In this document: positions 34,304 to 43,229 of the stretch, in pieces
Layout of the letters: each line of letters starts with the position of its first letter
Position numbering within the stretch: the first letter of the stretch is position 1
Source of the DNA: Paenibacillus spiritus
GTDB taxonomy: Bacteria > Bacillota > Bacilli > Paenibacillales > Paenibacillaceae
Direction: 5' to 3'
DNA: 64,000 nucleotides
NCBI RefSeq assembly: GCF_008710135.1
Contig: NZ_VYKK01000013.1
Coordinates: 1-64,000, forward strand
Position numbers and translations under genes: made by a program
The notes under the pieces: model-generated
Told to the model about the DNA's origin: nothing
Databases searched by the model: none
The model's input: only the letters and a program-made list of their open reading frames with translations

Positions 34304-34990
34304 GTGAAATTCAAGCTTCAACCCCTGCCGCTGATGCTGGTCGTGCTGGCCCTGCTGATGCTGGCGGGCTGCGGCAACAAGCCTGACGGCGGCGGCAAGG
34401 CCGCGAGCGCGGCCCCTTCCGCAGCCGCCTCCGGCGCCGACGCGGAGCAGGGTCTGCCTTCCGCAGATGCAAGCCATCCGGTCGTCACCATTGAGATGGA
34501 AGACGGAGGCGTGATCCGGGCCGAACTGTATCCGGAGGTCGCCCCCAACACGGTGAACAACTTCATCTCGCTGATTCGCCAGGGCTTCTATGACGGAACG
34601 ATCTTCCATCGGGTCATCCCCGGATTCATGATCCAGGGCGGCGATCCCGACGGAACCGGCGCGGGCGGACCCGTCTACACAATTGCCGGTGAATTCGCGA
34701 ACAACGGGTTCGCCAATTATTTGCCGCATACCGAAGGCGTTCTGTCGATGGCCCGCTCGGGCGATCCCGATTCGGCCGGCTCCCAGTTCTTCATTATGAC
34801 CGATGCGGCGCCCCATCTGGACGGCGATTATGCAGCCTTCGGCAAGGTAACCGAAGGCATGGATGTCGTCCGCCGCATTGTCAGTCTGGAACGGGACGAC
34901 AATGACCGGCCGCTGAAGCCGCCGGTCATGAAGAAGGTGACGGTAGACACGCTTGGCGTAACCTATCCGGACCCGGTCAAGAAGCAGTAG
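34304..34990 (+). CDS. Cyclophilin-type peptidyl-prolyl isomerase lipoprotein
   Basis: 228 residues. Signal peptide with lipobox LAGC (Cys23), so it is lipid-anchored outside the membrane. The cyclophilin domain (~60-220) shows PNTVNNFISLIRQGFYDG, FHRVIPGFMIQGGDPDGTG with the catalytic Arg, and GSQFFIM. It catalyses cis-trans isomerisation of X-Pro bonds, probably to help fold secreted proteins. GTG start behind AAGGAGAG. It stands alone with its own terminator. Confidence 0.93.
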   Translation: MKFKLQPLPLMLVVLALLMLAGCGNKPDGGGKAASAAPSAAASGADAEQGLPSADASHPVVTIEMEDGGVIRAELYPEVAPNTVNNFISLIRQGFYDGTIFHRVIPGFMIQGGDPDGTGAGGPVYTIAGEFANNGFANYLPHTEGVLSMARSGDPDSAGSQFFIMTDAAPHLDGDYAAFGKVTEGMDVVRRIVSLERDDNDRPLKPPVMKKVTVDTLGVTYPDPVKKQ

Positions 34991-34999
34991 CAGCCAAGG

Positions 35000-35047
35000 A
35001 AGCCCCTCTCCGGGAAGAGCCCAGTCTCTTCTCCCGGGAGCGGGCTT
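35000..35047. terminator. Bidirectional terminator between convergent genes
   Basis: AAGCCCCTCTCCGGGAAGAG and its near-perfect complement (ending GGGCTT at 35042-35047) form a ~20-base stem between the cyclophilin and leucine dehydrogenase stops. T content follows on the plus side (CTTGG) and is weak. Confidence 0.7.
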
Positions 35048-35060
35048 CTTGGTCCTGTGT

Positions 35061-36167
35061 TCAGGCGCGCGGCCGCGGCCGGCTCATTACGTGATGTTCG
35101 CTGCGCAGGAAAGTGCTCCGGGCATTCTTCAGCTGGGCGATCCGTTCCTGGGCCATACGGTCGGCGGCTGCATAAGACGGAATGTCTTCCGTCCGGGAAA
35201 TCTCCAGAATGCGGGCCACGCTGTCATAGATTCGGGCAATTTGCTTGTAGGCCCGCTCCTTGTTGTAGCCGTGCAGCTCGTCGGCCACGTTAATGACGCC
35301 CCCGGCGTTGATGACATAATCGGGCGCATAGAGAATTCCCCTCCGGTGAAGCTCGTCTCCATGCCGCGGTTCCTTCAATTGATTATTCGCCGCCCCTGCG
35401 ATTACCTTGGCCTTCAGCTGCGGCAGCGTCTCATCGTTGAGGGTCGCGCCGAGCGCGCAAGGCGCGTAGATGTCGCATGCCGCCGCTGTAATCTCTTCCG
35501 GATCGGCCAAGGCCGCGCCGCAGGCATCCGCCACCCGCTGCGCCGCTTCCCGGTTGATGTCCGCCACCTGCAGCAGGGCACCCTCCTCCTTCAAATATCC
35601 GCATAAATGGAAGGCTACATTGCCTGCCCCCTGGACCGCAATCGTCCGTCCCTTCAAGGAATCGGAACCGAAAGCTTCCCCGGCCGCCGCCTTCATCCCC
35701 CGGTAGACGCCGTAAGCCGTTGCCGGAGAAGGATTGCCCGATGATCCGTATGACGGGGACGTCCCCGTAACAAAATCGGTCTCCTGATAGATAAGGTCCA
35801 TATCCTCAACCGTCGTTCCGACATCCTCTGCCGTTATGTACCTTCCGTTCAATCCCTGCACGAACCGTCCGAACGCCCGGAACATCGCTTCATTCTTGTC
35901 CGTCCGGGGATTGCCGATAATGACCGTCTTGCCTCCCCCGAGGTTGAGTCCCGAAATCGCGTTCTTATACGTCATTCCCTTGGCCAGCCGCAGCGCGTCG
36001 GTCAGCGCCTCTTGTTCGGAGCCATACGTCCACATCCGGGTGCCCCCAAGCGCCGGGCCCAGCGTCGTATCATGAATCGCAATAATCGCCTTCAGCCCGG
36101 AATCCCGGTCCTGGCAGAACAGCACCTGCTCATAGTCATCCATCGCCATTGCTTCAAAAAGCTTCAT
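35061..36167 (-). CDS. Leucine dehydrogenase (branched-chain amino acid dehydrogenase)
   Basis: 368 residues, the normal size. It reversibly deaminates Leu, Ile and Val to 2-oxo acids with NAD+, feeding branched-chain fatty acid synthesis. The catalytic lysine is in [13 protein letters not shown] (~80), a second active-site segment is [11 protein letters not shown], and the nucleotide-binding Rossmann motif is [11 protein letters not shown] (~180). Start ATG behind GGGAGCCGGAGAG. Two direct repeats TGCTCTTATT (36211-36220, 36223-36232) overlap its likely promoter (TATAAT at 36230-36235, minus). Confidence 0.93.
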   Translation of the reverse strand: MKLFEAMAMDDYEQVLFCQDRDSGLKAIIAIHDTTLGPALGGTRMWTYGSEQEALTDALRLAKGMTYKNAISGLNLGGGKTVIIGNPRTDKNEAMFRAFGRFVQGLNGRYITAEDVGTTVEDMDLIYQETDFVTGTSPSYGSSGNPSPATAYGVYRGMKAAAGEAFGSDSLKGRTIAVQGAGNVAFHLCGYLKEEGALLQVADINREAAQRVADACGAALADPEEITAAACDIYAPCALGATLNDETLPQLKAKVIAGAANNQLKEPRHGDELHRRGILYAPDYVINAGGVINVADELHGYNKERAYKQIARIYDSVARILEISRTEDIPSYAAADRMAQERIAQLKNARSTFLRSEHHVMSRPRPRA

Positions 36168-36210
36168 ACTCTCCGGCTCCCGTCTTCTATATTGGATAGA
36201 GTGTTTTTCT

Positions 36211-36235
36211 TGCTCTTATTTCTGCTCTTATTATA
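36211..36235 (-). promoter_or_regulatory. Direct repeats overlapping the -10 region of the leucine dehydrogenase gene
   Basis: The ten-base word TGCTCTTATT occurs twice with a 12-base period, and TATAAT (minus strand) overlaps the distal copy. The -35 (TTGGAA, 19 bases away) is poor, so an activator binding elsewhere is possible. Confidence 0.35.
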
Positions 36236-36395
36236 GAGGAAAAGCAAATTTAATTTCCAATGACAGGAAAACTTTTTGATGTTCATTCCGCATGTTTATG
36301 AGAATTGTCATAAATTGGGCACGATCCGATGGCTTATAGTGTGGACAATCTCCTTCTCCAAGGAGCACTCCTGCAAGAAAGGTGTGTTGAGAATT

Positions 36396-36716
36396 ATGGA
36401 ACCTGCATCGCTGGTCAGTTCCGCCTTCGCTCTGTTCGAAAAGGAGGCCCCCGCTCACCGCAAAGCCTGGCTGGAGGCCGTTCAGGGTCTCGAAGCCGCC
36501 AGCCGGCTGGACCCGAAGACGGAAGCGCTGGCCTATCTTGCCGTTCTGGCGGCCGCCCGGCTGGATAGCGGCCTGCCCTTCCACGTGAAGCAGGCGCAGC
36601 ACGCCGGCGCTACCCGCGAAGAGATTATCAGCGCAGTCCTGGTGGGCCTGCCCGCCGTCGGCAACGGCGTCATCTCGGCGCTTCCGGCCGTGATCGCCTC
36701 GCTGGAGGAGTCCTAG
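36396..36716 (+). CDS. Carboxymuconolactone decarboxylase/AhpD-like protein without redox cysteines
   Basis: 106 residues, the single-domain CMD size, all helical. The family helix LPFHVKQAQHAGATREEIISAVLVG is clear, but the C-x-x-C that gives AhpD its thiol-disulfide activity is absent; the protein has no cysteine. It may act as a small-molecule binding or lactone-type enzyme. ATG at 36396, binding site AAAGGTG somewhat distant; an in-frame TTG at 36387 is an alternative. Single gene with its own terminator. Confidence 0.75.
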   Translation: MEPASLVSSAFALFEKEAPAHRKAWLEAVQGLEAASRLDPKTEALAYLAVLAAARLDSGLPFHVKQAQHAGATREEIISAVLVGLPAVGNGVISALPAVIASLEES

Positions 36717-36736
36717 ACCTCCGGCATCCTGTCGTT

Positions 36737-36768
36737 CCCCCGGGCCATGAGGTCCGGGGTCTTTTTTT
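36737..36768 (+). terminator. Terminator after the AhpD-like gene
   Basis: CCCCGG (36737-36742) pairs with CCGGGG (36754-36759) and is followed after TC by seven T. Confidence 0.85.
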
Positions 36769-36913
36769 GCGATGAAGAAATAAGGGGATGGGAAACGCTG
36801 CATCTCTAATTCTCCGGGGAATCCGGTTCCTAAATGATGACAAAGTGGAATTTATAGGGGAAAAGAGGTGAAATCCTGGGGGTGGAACGCTGATTTTGTC
36901 AACTATATGATAA

Positions 36914-36927
36914 TGTAAGCGCTGACA
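36914..36927 (+). promoter_or_regulatory. cre site (CcpA operator) of the GH12 gene
   Basis: TGTAAGCGCTGACA fits the catabolite-responsive element consensus TGWnAnCGnTnWCA at every defined base. It directly follows a -10-like TATGAT (36906-36911), where CcpA acts as a repressor in Bacillus. Glucose repression of the glucanase is the expected effect. Confidence 0.82.
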
Positions 36928-36974
36928 TTAGTCGCGCTGGATATCCCATTCTTTCTATACGAGGAGGAAAAGGA

Positions 36975-37706
36975 ATGAAGAAGAAGTCCAAGTACATCTC
37001 GGTTCTGCTTGCCGCCGTCGTCGGTGTGTTCGCCTCTGTATCCGTCGCTTTTGCAGCGACCTGGTCATCGTCCGACCAGTACGGCAATTGGGCGAACGGC
37101 GGGTATACGGTCTATAACAATGTATGGGGAAGCGGCGCAGGAGCCCAATCTATCTGGGCGAATTCCTACAGCAACTGGGGGGTATGGGCGCAGCATCCTT
37201 CCACGGGAGGCATCAAATCCTACCCGAACAGCACCCGGGAAATCAATCTGAAGCTCAGTGCGCTGAAGAGCGTAACCAGCAGCTTCAATGTAAGCGTACC
37301 TGCAAGCGGAGCCGCCTACGAATCCGCCTACGATATCTGGGCAGGCACGAACAATGCCTATGAAATTATGCTCTGGATGAACTATTACGGCGGCGTGAAG
37401 CCGATTGCGGAGAACTGGAGCGCTGCCGGCGATCCCGTGGCGGCTTATACCAATGTAAGCGTAGGCGGCCATACGTGGAATGTATATAAAGGCAGCAACG
37501 GTTCCAACGCCGTCTATTCCTTCGTGCGCACAAGCAATACCAATTCCGGCACGGTGGATGTGCTGGCGATTATGAACTGGATCAAGGGCAAGGGCTGGTT
37601 CTCCGATGTGACCCTGAACCGCGTACAGTTCGGGTACGAAATTACCTCGTCCCCGGCGGGGCTGAACTTTACTACGAACAGCTACTCGGTCAGCTACTCG
37701 AAGTAG
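36975..37706 (+). CDS. Secreted GH12 endoglucanase/xyloglucanase
   Basis: 243 residues: signal peptide (~1-27, ending in AFA) and a GH12 beta-jelly-roll. GH12 enzymes hydrolyse beta-1,4-glucan or xyloglucan with retention. The nucleophile Glu is in NAYEIMLWMNY and the acid/base Glu in VQFGYEI near the C-terminus. The mature enzyme has no binding module. AGGAGGAAAAGG precedes the ATG. Isolated transcription unit with a cre box upstream and terminator downstream, typical of a plant-polysaccharide enzyme under carbon control. Confidence 0.9.
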   Translation: MKKKSKYISVLLAAVVGVFASVSVAFAATWSSSDQYGNWANGGYTVYNNVWGSGAGAQSIWANSYSNWGVWAQHPSTGGIKSYPNSTREINLKLSALKSVTSSFNVSVPASGAAYESAYDIWAGTNNAYEIMLWMNYYGGVKPIAENWSAAGDPVAAYTNVSVGGHTWNVYKGSNGSNAVYSFVRTSNTNSGTVDVLAIMNWIKGKGWFSDVTLNRVQFGYEITSSPAGLNFTTNSYSVSYSK

Positions 37707-37785
37707 ACGTCCCAGGGGTACCGGAGCCCTCTACCCGGAATCTGAACTCTGCCCGCTTCGTCGGCGCGGGACGGTATTCAAAGAG

Positions 37786-37815
37786 AGAGCGCTTCGCCTG
37801 GCGGCGAAGCGCTCT
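37786..37815. terminator. Bidirectional terminator between GH12 and ppaC
   Basis: AGAGCGCTTCGCC (37786-37798) and GGCGAAGCGCTCT (37803-37815) form a perfect 13-base stem with a four-base loop; TTGATT follows on the plus strand. Confidence 0.8.
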
Positions 37816-37840
37816 TGATTCGTATTCGCAGACTTTGGGA

Positions 37841-38773
37841 TTACCGCTTCGCCATTGTCTCGGTCAGTACCGGAACGATCTGCGATTTGCGGGATACAAC
37901 GCCCTTCAGCACAGCCTTGTTGGCGTCCAGCTTGACGTTATAGGCTTCTTCGACCGCCTGGGCTTGCCGGCCCAGGGCTACGCCTACGGAGTCGTTGTTC
38001 AGAATGTCGGTGACGACGAACAGGAACAGATCGAGACCCTTCTCGTCGATAATCGCGTTCAGCGCCTGTTCCAGTTCCGTCTGGCGGCTCAGCACATCAT
38101 TCGTATCCACCGCGTTGACTTGGGCAATCTCCACCTTGTAGCTGCCCATGGCGAATTCCTTCGCATCCAGGGAGACGAGCTGGGCAATGCTCTTGTCGCT
38201 GAGGTCGGCCCCGGCCTTCAGCATATCCAGGCCGTAAGTGTCCGGATCGACGCCGGCGATCTCCGCCAGTTCCTTGGCGGCGGCGATATCTTCCTCGGTG
38301 CAGGTCGGCGATTTGAAGAGAAGAGAATCGGAAATGATAGCGGACAGCATCAGACCGGCGATATTCTTCGGGATCTCGACGCCGTTCTCCTTGTACAGCT
38401 TCTTCAGAATCGTCGCGGTGCAGCCGACCGGCTCGGCTCTGTAGTACAGCGGAGCAGCCGTCTGGAAGTTGGCGATCCGGTGATGGTCGATGACCTCCAC
38501 GACCCGAACCTGATCAATGTCGGAAGCGCTCTGCTGGCTCTCGTTATGGTCGACGAGAATAACCTGCTTCGCTTCTCCGGCGACCGTCTCTACCAGGCGC
38601 GGAGCAGCCGCGCCGAATTGGTCCAGCGCGTACTGGGTTTCGCCGCTGATCTCTCCGAGGCGGACCGCTTCCACATCCCAGCCCAGTTCCTTCTTCAGGT
38701 GAGCATAGGCGATTGCCGAGCAGATCGTGTCGGTATCCGGATTCTTGTGTCCAAAGATCAAAGTTTTTTCCAT
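37841..38773 (-). CDS. ppaC: Manganese-dependent inorganic pyrophosphatase
   Basis: 310 residues, family II (DHH superfamily). It hydrolyses pyrophosphate to phosphate and drives biosynthetic reactions in the cytoplasm. Metal ligands are seen in GHKNPDTD (His/Asp/Asp), VDHNE and the DHH motif VIDHHR; the C-terminal DHHA2 domain has SRKSQ. The start is ATG 38773, 7 bases behind AAGGAG; a TTG two codons upstream is open but unneeded. A small palindrome lies in the promoter region. Confidence 0.95.
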   Translation of the reverse strand: MEKTLIFGHKNPDTDTICSAIAYAHLKKELGWDVEAVRLGEISGETQYALDQFGAAAPRLVETVAGEAKQVILVDHNESQQSASDIDQVRVVEVIDHHRIANFQTAAPLYYRAEPVGCTATILKKLYKENGVEIPKNIAGLMLSAIISDSLLFKSPTCTEEDIAAAKELAEIAGVDPDTYGLDMLKAGADLSDKSIAQLVSLDAKEFAMGSYKVEIAQVNAVDTNDVLSRQTELEQALNAIIDEKGLDLFLFVVTDILNNDSVGVALGRQAQAVEEAYNVKLDANKAVLKGVVSRKSQIVPVLTETMAKR

Positions 38774-38800
38774 ATCCAAGCTCCTTAGTGTGGTTTATTT

Positions 38801-38818
38801 GTGTTACCAATATAACAC
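38801..38818 (-). promoter_or_regulatory. Inverted repeat in the ppaC promoter region
   Basis: GTGTTA (38801-38806) and TAACAC (38813-38818) form a 6-6-6 inverted repeat 28 bases upstream of the ppaC start, overlapping a possible -10 (TATATT, minus). It could be an operator. The regulator is unknown. Confidence 0.35.
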
Positions 38819-38872
38819 ACTTGGACAGGGGCCGCCAGCCGCGGGAGAGGTACGGCGGAAGCGGACACCGGC

Positions 38873-40405
38873 TTAGGGAAGAGGCAGCGGAATTCGGAAG
38901 AAACGGCCGCTGTCCGAGCCCAGATACAGGCGGTCGCCCTGTGTGTTCACCAGTCCGCGGCGGACAGCGGCTTCGCGCCCTTCCGGAATGCCGGCGGAGA
39001 CGCCGGAGACGCGGTACAGCGTCTCGCCGTCATCAGCCCGAGTGATCCGAATACCGCCGCCGGTTCGAACTTCAAGCAGCCGGTTCCCCGGCAGGGCGTA
39101 GACCGCCAGTCCTGCCGATTCCGCATAGCCTTCCGGATTATAGAACGCCCGGTCCAGCGGCTGGCTCCAGCGGATTTCTCCATCAGCGGCATCCACCGCA
39201 GCCAGCGGGCCGTTCAGATACAGATACAGCGTATTGCCCGCAAAGACGGCCGGTCCCCCGCTTCCCTTAAGCCGCCAGCGCTCCCGGCCGGTCGCCGCAT
39301 CGGTCAGCACGATCTCCGGCCGTGTCCGGTCCGAGGCAAAGGGACCGGAAAATTCCCGGGTCAGCAGCAGGTTCCCGCTACTGCCGATCAGGTCGCCGCG
39401 CGCCTGGATCCGCGCCTGTACCTCTCCGGAGGACAGATCGATCCGCAGCCGCTCGCCTCCAAGGCGGAACCAGCGGACCGGCTCTGCCCCCGCTGCCGGA
39501 TCGGCCGGAAGCGGCGCCGGCTCCAGCAAGGGATCGTACGGGGCTGTCTCCAAGGCGGAGTCCGGCTCGTCCTTTCCGGTCAGGCTCCAGCGCAGGCTCC
39601 CCGTTCCTGGTTCCAGCCCGGTCAGCTTCGGGCCGCTCTTCAGCAGGACCACGTCTTCTCCGCCCTCATTTACTACCGCCCGGTCGCCCTTCAGCGCTTT
39701 CTTCCACAGCGTCCTGCCGTCCTTCTCGTTCAGGGCGAGCAGTCTGGCCGTCTGCGAATCCGGCTCATAGCCGTACAGCAGAATGATTCCCTTGGCAGCG
39801 TACATCTCGGTGTAATCGCTCCGCCCGTCCGCCTTACCCAGCTTCTGTTCCCAGATCGTTCGGCCTGTAGCGGCGTTCAGGTGGCGCAGCCGGTACTCAT
39901 AGCCTTGCCCCGGTGTATAGGGATTCAAGACGGTCAGTTCCTGACGGCTGCGGTCGAGGGCCGTTCGGCTTCCGCCGAACCCGCCGTCGATCTGCCACAG
40001 CGTACGGCCCGTCTCCGGACTGACCGCATAGAGATTATCGTTCATATGCATCCCGCTCAGACCTCCGTCGTCTCCGAACAGTATCAGCGCTTTTGGGGTC
40101 ACGTACCGGAGATACATATAGGCCAGGCTGCCCCGGTTGACCCAATCCGGCTCCAGGCGGCGGACTGCCGCCGGCTTCTCCGTTACTGGCGCGCACCGGA
40201 CGGGAGCGGAGCCGTAACAGGAAGTGAAGGACCGGAGCGGCGCGGCGGCCGCCGGCGGTGTCCGCGCCCCGGCTTCGGCTGACGACGCGCCGCTCTCCCC
40301 GGTTCCGCGCGGATCTGCGCCATCCTGTCCGCCGGCTGCTTCGCAGCCGGACACCAGGGCAGCCAGCAGCAAGGCGGCAATTCCCTTGCGAAGACGAATA
40401 GACAT
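38873..40405 (-). CDS. Lipoprotein with PQQ-like beta-propeller repeats
   Basis: 510 residues. Signal peptide with lipobox LVSGC (Cys about residue 20), then a Gly/Ala/Ser-rich spacer and about seven PQQ-type repeats with the recurring pattern A-x-(D/N)-x-x-(T/D)-G-x-x-x-W (for example NAATGRTIWEQKLG and NEKDGRTLWKKALKG). Such propellers are scaffolds or binding surfaces; the PQQ-coordinating residues of alcohol dehydrogenases are not evident. Start at the ATG behind AGAGGAGGGG. Surface-exposed, function unknown. Confidence 0.78.
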   Translation of the reverse strand: MSIRLRKGIAALLLAALVSGCEAAGGQDGADPRGTGESGASSAEAGARTPPAAAAPLRSFTSCYGSAPVRCAPVTEKPAAVRRLEPDWVNRGSLAYMYLRYVTPKALILFGDDGGLSGMHMNDNLYAVSPETGRTLWQIDGGFGGSRTALDRSRQELTVLNPYTPGQGYEYRLRHLNAATGRTIWEQKLGKADGRSDYTEMYAAKGIILLYGYEPDSQTARLLALNEKDGRTLWKKALKGDRAVVNEGGEDVVLLKSGPKLTGLEPGTGSLRWSLTGKDEPDSALETAPYDPLLEPAPLPADPAAGAEPVRWFRLGGERLRIDLSSGEVQARIQARGDLIGSSGNLLLTREFSGPFASDRTRPEIVLTDAATGRERWRLKGSGGPAVFAGNTLYLYLNGPLAAVDAADGEIRWSQPLDRAFYNPEGYAESAGLAVYALPGNRLLEVRTGGGIRITRADDGETLYRVSGVSAGIPEGREAAVRRGLVNTQGDRLYLGSDSGRFFRIPLPLP

Positions 40406-40528
40406 GCCAACCCCTCCTCTTGTTCCCGCAGGCGAAGCAGCGGGAATTCTCAAGCATTCTAAGGGGTTAGACGTTTTTGCCAGCAAGAAGTTTCCATATT
40501 CACCAGCACCTTACCGCCGAACGGCGGC

Positions 40529-41230
40529 TTAGGCGCGTTCTCCCCTGATGATCGGCGGCAGCTCTGCCAGTTCCCGGATCTCATAAGTGGGCGCGATATC
40601 GCTGCGCCCCGGCTTGCCGAGCGGATTGAACCAGCAGGTGTCGATGCCGTAGCCGTTGCCGCCTTTGATATCGGAAGTCAGCGAATCGCCGACCATCAGC
40701 GTCCTTGGCTTGTCCGCCGCCGTCAGACCCAGTTCGCGGAACGCATAATCGAAGATGCCGGGTTCGGGCTTCTGGCTTCCGGCCAGTTCGGAAATAATCA
40801 CCTGCCGGAACGTGCTGTGGAGCGGAGATCCCTGAATACGGGAGCGCTGAACCTCGGTAATTCCGTTCGTGATGACGGCCAGCGTACAGCCTTCCAGCTC
40901 GCGACACAGCTCCTCCGCTCCCTGGATCAAATACGTTCCGGCTCCCAGGTGCCGCAGATAAGCCTCGCTGAAAGCCGCAGGGTCCAGCTCCAGCCGATGC
41001 TCGGTGAACAGCCGCTGGAACCGCTCGACCCGCAGCGCCGCCGATGTGATGATCCCTTGCTCCAGGTCTCGCCACAGCGCCGAATTGATGGTCTTGTAGC
41101 TCTCTCCGTATTCCTGCGCGCCTGCGGGCAGGCCGAATTGAAGAAAGGCGTTCTCCAGAGCCCGGCTCTCCGCCAGTCCGTAATCGAACAACGTATCGTC
41201 CGCATCCAATAGAATAATGTCGTATTTCAT
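40529..41230 (-). CDS. HAD-family 5'-nucleotidase, YjjG type
   Basis: 233 residues. HAD motif I LLDADDTLFDYG (D-x-D nucleophile, residues 8-10), motif II ITNG, motif III lysine in GSQKPEPGIFDYA, and motif IV MVGDSLTSDIKGG. The subgroup YjjG dephosphorylates noncanonical pyrimidine nucleotides and so cleans the nucleotide pool; the match of motif I and cap size supports this. The start is the ATG behind AAGGAGAG; a longer frame has no binding site. Confidence 0.88.
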   Translation of the reverse strand: MKYDIILLDADDTLFDYGLAESRALENAFLQFGLPAGAQEYGESYKTINSALWRDLEQGIITSAALRVERFQRLFTEHRLELDPAAFSEAYLRHLGAGTYLIQGAEELCRELEGCTLAVITNGITEVQRSRIQGSPLHSTFRQVIISELAGSQKPEPGIFDYAFRELGLTAADKPRTLMVGDSLTSDIKGGNGYGIDTCWFNPLGKPGRSDIAPTYEIRELAELPPIIRGERA

Positions 41231-41374
41231 CCTTGTCGCTCTCCTTTTGATTTCACTTGAACTGCGCCCAGCCTTCACTTCAGCATACCTTCTTCCGCCC
41301 GGCTGCGCCAACGGGCTCTTCCTTTCTCTTCCGTGCCCCAAGTTCCCCAGTGCGCGGCTGCCGGGCTGCGGCTG

Positions 41375-41404
41375 TCGACAGAACTCCCTCTGCGGCGTTA
41401 TAAT
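41375..41404 (+). promoter_or_regulatory. Promoter upstream of tagO
   Basis: TCGACA (41375-41380), 18 bases, TATAAT (41399-41404). Transcription would start about 35 bases before the ATG at 41449. Confidence 0.6.
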
Positions 41405-41448
41405 CGGAGGAAGAGAGACAGACAGCATATCCTCTCCACACCAATTTA

Positions 41449-42423
41449 ATGGCGGTGATTTTCATTCTTTACGTATTGGCTTTTCTGTTGTCTTACGCAA
41501 TTGTCTATTTCCTGATTCCTCCACTTCGCCGCCTGGCTTTCCGGCTTGATTTTGTAGACAAGCCCCGTCAGGATGTCGAACGCAAAATACACAGGGAGCC
41601 GATCCCGCTGACGGCCAGCTACGCCATTTTTGCCGGATTCTTCATCGTCTATCTGCTGTTCTCCCGCGACTTCTCGCTGGAGACGCTGGCGCTGTTCGCC
41701 GGCGGCATTCTGCTGCTCACAATCGGTACGGTCGACGACTGGTACAAGACAAAGGGCAAAGAATTTCCGGCGCTGCCGAAGATGGTGGTTCAAATGTCGG
41801 CTGCGGTTCTCGTCTACGCTGCGGGAATTTCATTTACCGGCTTCTATAACCCTTTCTCGGGCGAGTATTTCACCCTGCCGGTCGTTCTGCAATTCCTTCT
41901 GACGATCCTCTGGATCTTCGGCGTCACAACCGTCATCAACTTCACCGACGGAATGGACGGTCTTGCCGCCAGCCTGACGGCCATTTCCGGCACAACCCTG
42001 TTCATCGTCGCCTTGGTCAAGAACCAGTCGCCGTCTGCGATGATGGCCATTATTCTGATCGGCGTCACGCTGGCCTACTTCCATTTCAACAAGCCGCCGG
42101 CCAAAGTCTTCATGGGCGACGCGGGAGCGACCTTTCTCGGCTTCATCCTGTCCGTTATCGCGCTGGACGGCGCCTTCAAGCAGGCGACCCTGCTGTCGCT
42201 GTTCATTCCGATACTCGCCCTGGGCGTGCCGATCTTCGACAATCTGTTCGTCATCATCCGCCGCTTCATGCAGGGCAAGGCCATCTATCAGGCCGATGCC
42301 AGCCAGGCCCATTACCGGCTGCTCCGGTCGGGGCTGAACCACAAGCAGGTCGTGCTTGTCCTCAGCCTCATCAGCGTCTGCCTGTCGCTGTCCTCGATTA
42401 TTCTGCTGCTGATGCAGAGCTAG
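41449..42423 (+). CDS. tagO: Undecaprenyl-phosphate GlcNAc-1-phosphate transferase (MraY/WecA family)
   Basis: 324 residues, ~10 transmembrane helices. It links GlcNAc-1-P from UDP-GlcNAc to undecaprenyl phosphate, the first step of wall teichoic acid or other wall polymers. Catalytic motifs: TVDDWYKTKG (D-D pair), VINFTDGMDGLAA (N-x-x-D-G-x-D-G) and KVFMGDAGATFLG; the basic loop near the end (SQAHYRLLRSGLNHKQ) with H-x-x-x-R/H is the sugar-recognition part. The ATG at 41449 lacks a good binding site and no alternative upstream start exists, so the exact start is open. Own promoter and terminator. Confidence 0.9.
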   Translation: MAVIFILYVLAFLLSYAIVYFLIPPLRRLAFRLDFVDKPRQDVERKIHREPIPLTASYAIFAGFFIVYLLFSRDFSLETLALFAGGILLLTIGTVDDWYKTKGKEFPALPKMVVQMSAAVLVYAAGISFTGFYNPFSGEYFTLPVVLQFLLTILWIFGVTTVINFTDGMDGLAASLTAISGTTLFIVALVKNQSPSAMMAIILIGVTLAYFHFNKPPAKVFMGDAGATFLGFILSVIALDGAFKQATLLSLFIPILALGVPIFDNLFVIIRRFMQGKAIYQADASQAHYRLLRSGLNHKQVVLVLSLISVCLSLSSIILLLMQS

Positions 42424-42479
42424 CGCGCGGACGCCGGGCCGCAGGGCTAACCGGGAAGCAGCCGGGTGCTTCTCATGGC

Positions 42480-42521
42480 AAAAAGCGTTCTTCCTCCTTC
42501 AAGGGGAAGAACGCTTTTTTT
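42480..42521 (+). terminator. Terminator after tagO
   Basis: AAAAAGCGTTCTTCC (42480-42494) pairs with its complement ending at ~42520, with a T-run of seven. It is symmetric enough to work for the convergent mug-like gene as well. Confidence 0.88.
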
Positions 42522-42575
42522 GATTCGGGCCCCTTTAGGCCCCGGATGGGCGCTTCACTCAGGATGCGCGCCGGT

Positions 42576-43136
42576 TCAGTCCGCTTCCAGCCCCTCGCGG
42601 AGCTGCCGGTAGATGCCGACAATCTCTTCCATCGGCATCCGGACCAGCCCGCTGGACGAAGGCGCGACGAACTCCCGGACGCCGTCGACCGCCGGCTCGA
42701 AGCCGTCCTGGAATCCCCACTCCGCCTTCGGCTTGCGGGTAAACTCCGTATAGACGCCCTTGCCGACAAAACAGGCCACCTGCGGCCGGTACCGCTCCAG
42801 CTTCTCCTTCAGCGCCCGCCGGCCTTCGGCGTACTCCGGCCGGGCGATATCCTCGATTCCGCGCGTCGGGCGCGCCACAATATTCGTGAAGCCGTACCCC
42901 AGCTTCAAGAGTTCGCCGTCCTCCGAAGCCTCGTAGAGCCGGGGCGTCAGACCGGCCCGGTGCAGAATCCGCCAGAAGCGATTCCGCGGATTGGCATAGT
43001 GATGCCCGAGTTCGCCGGACCGAAGGCTCGGATTGAAGCCGATGAAGACGACCTGGAGCCCCCGCTCCAGATGGTCGGGAACCGGCGGAAGCTCCGCCTG
43101 CCGCTCCTTCTCCGCTCTTCCGGTTACCTCTGCCAT
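42576..43136 (-). CDS. mug: Mug-type mismatch-specific uracil/thymine-DNA glycosylase
   Basis: 186 residues. It removes U or T mispaired with G, a base-excision repair step. Motif 1 is VVFIGFNPSLRSGELGHHYANPRNRFW (the Asn of G-x-N-P activates water), and motif 2 region VAPSSSGLVRMP (S-S-S-G) is near the C-terminus, as in the Mug/TDG family. GAAAGGAGGAAG precedes the ATG. Single gene. Confidence 0.9.
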   Translation of the reverse strand: MAEVTGRAEKERQAELPPVPDHLERGLQVVFIGFNPSLRSGELGHHYANPRNRFWRILHRAGLTPRLYEASEDGELLKLGYGFTNIVARPTRGIEDIARPEYAEGRRALKEKLERYRPQVACFVGKGVYTEFTRKPKAEWGFQDGFEPAVDGVREFVAPSSSGLVRMPMEEIVGIYRQLREGLEAD

Positions 43137-43229
43137 GCCGCTTCCTCCTTTCGATCTGCTGTTCTTCTCTCTCCAGCCTGTCCTCTCTCTTCCTTAACCG
43201 GCACTGAAGCGGGCCAACCATCGCGAATG

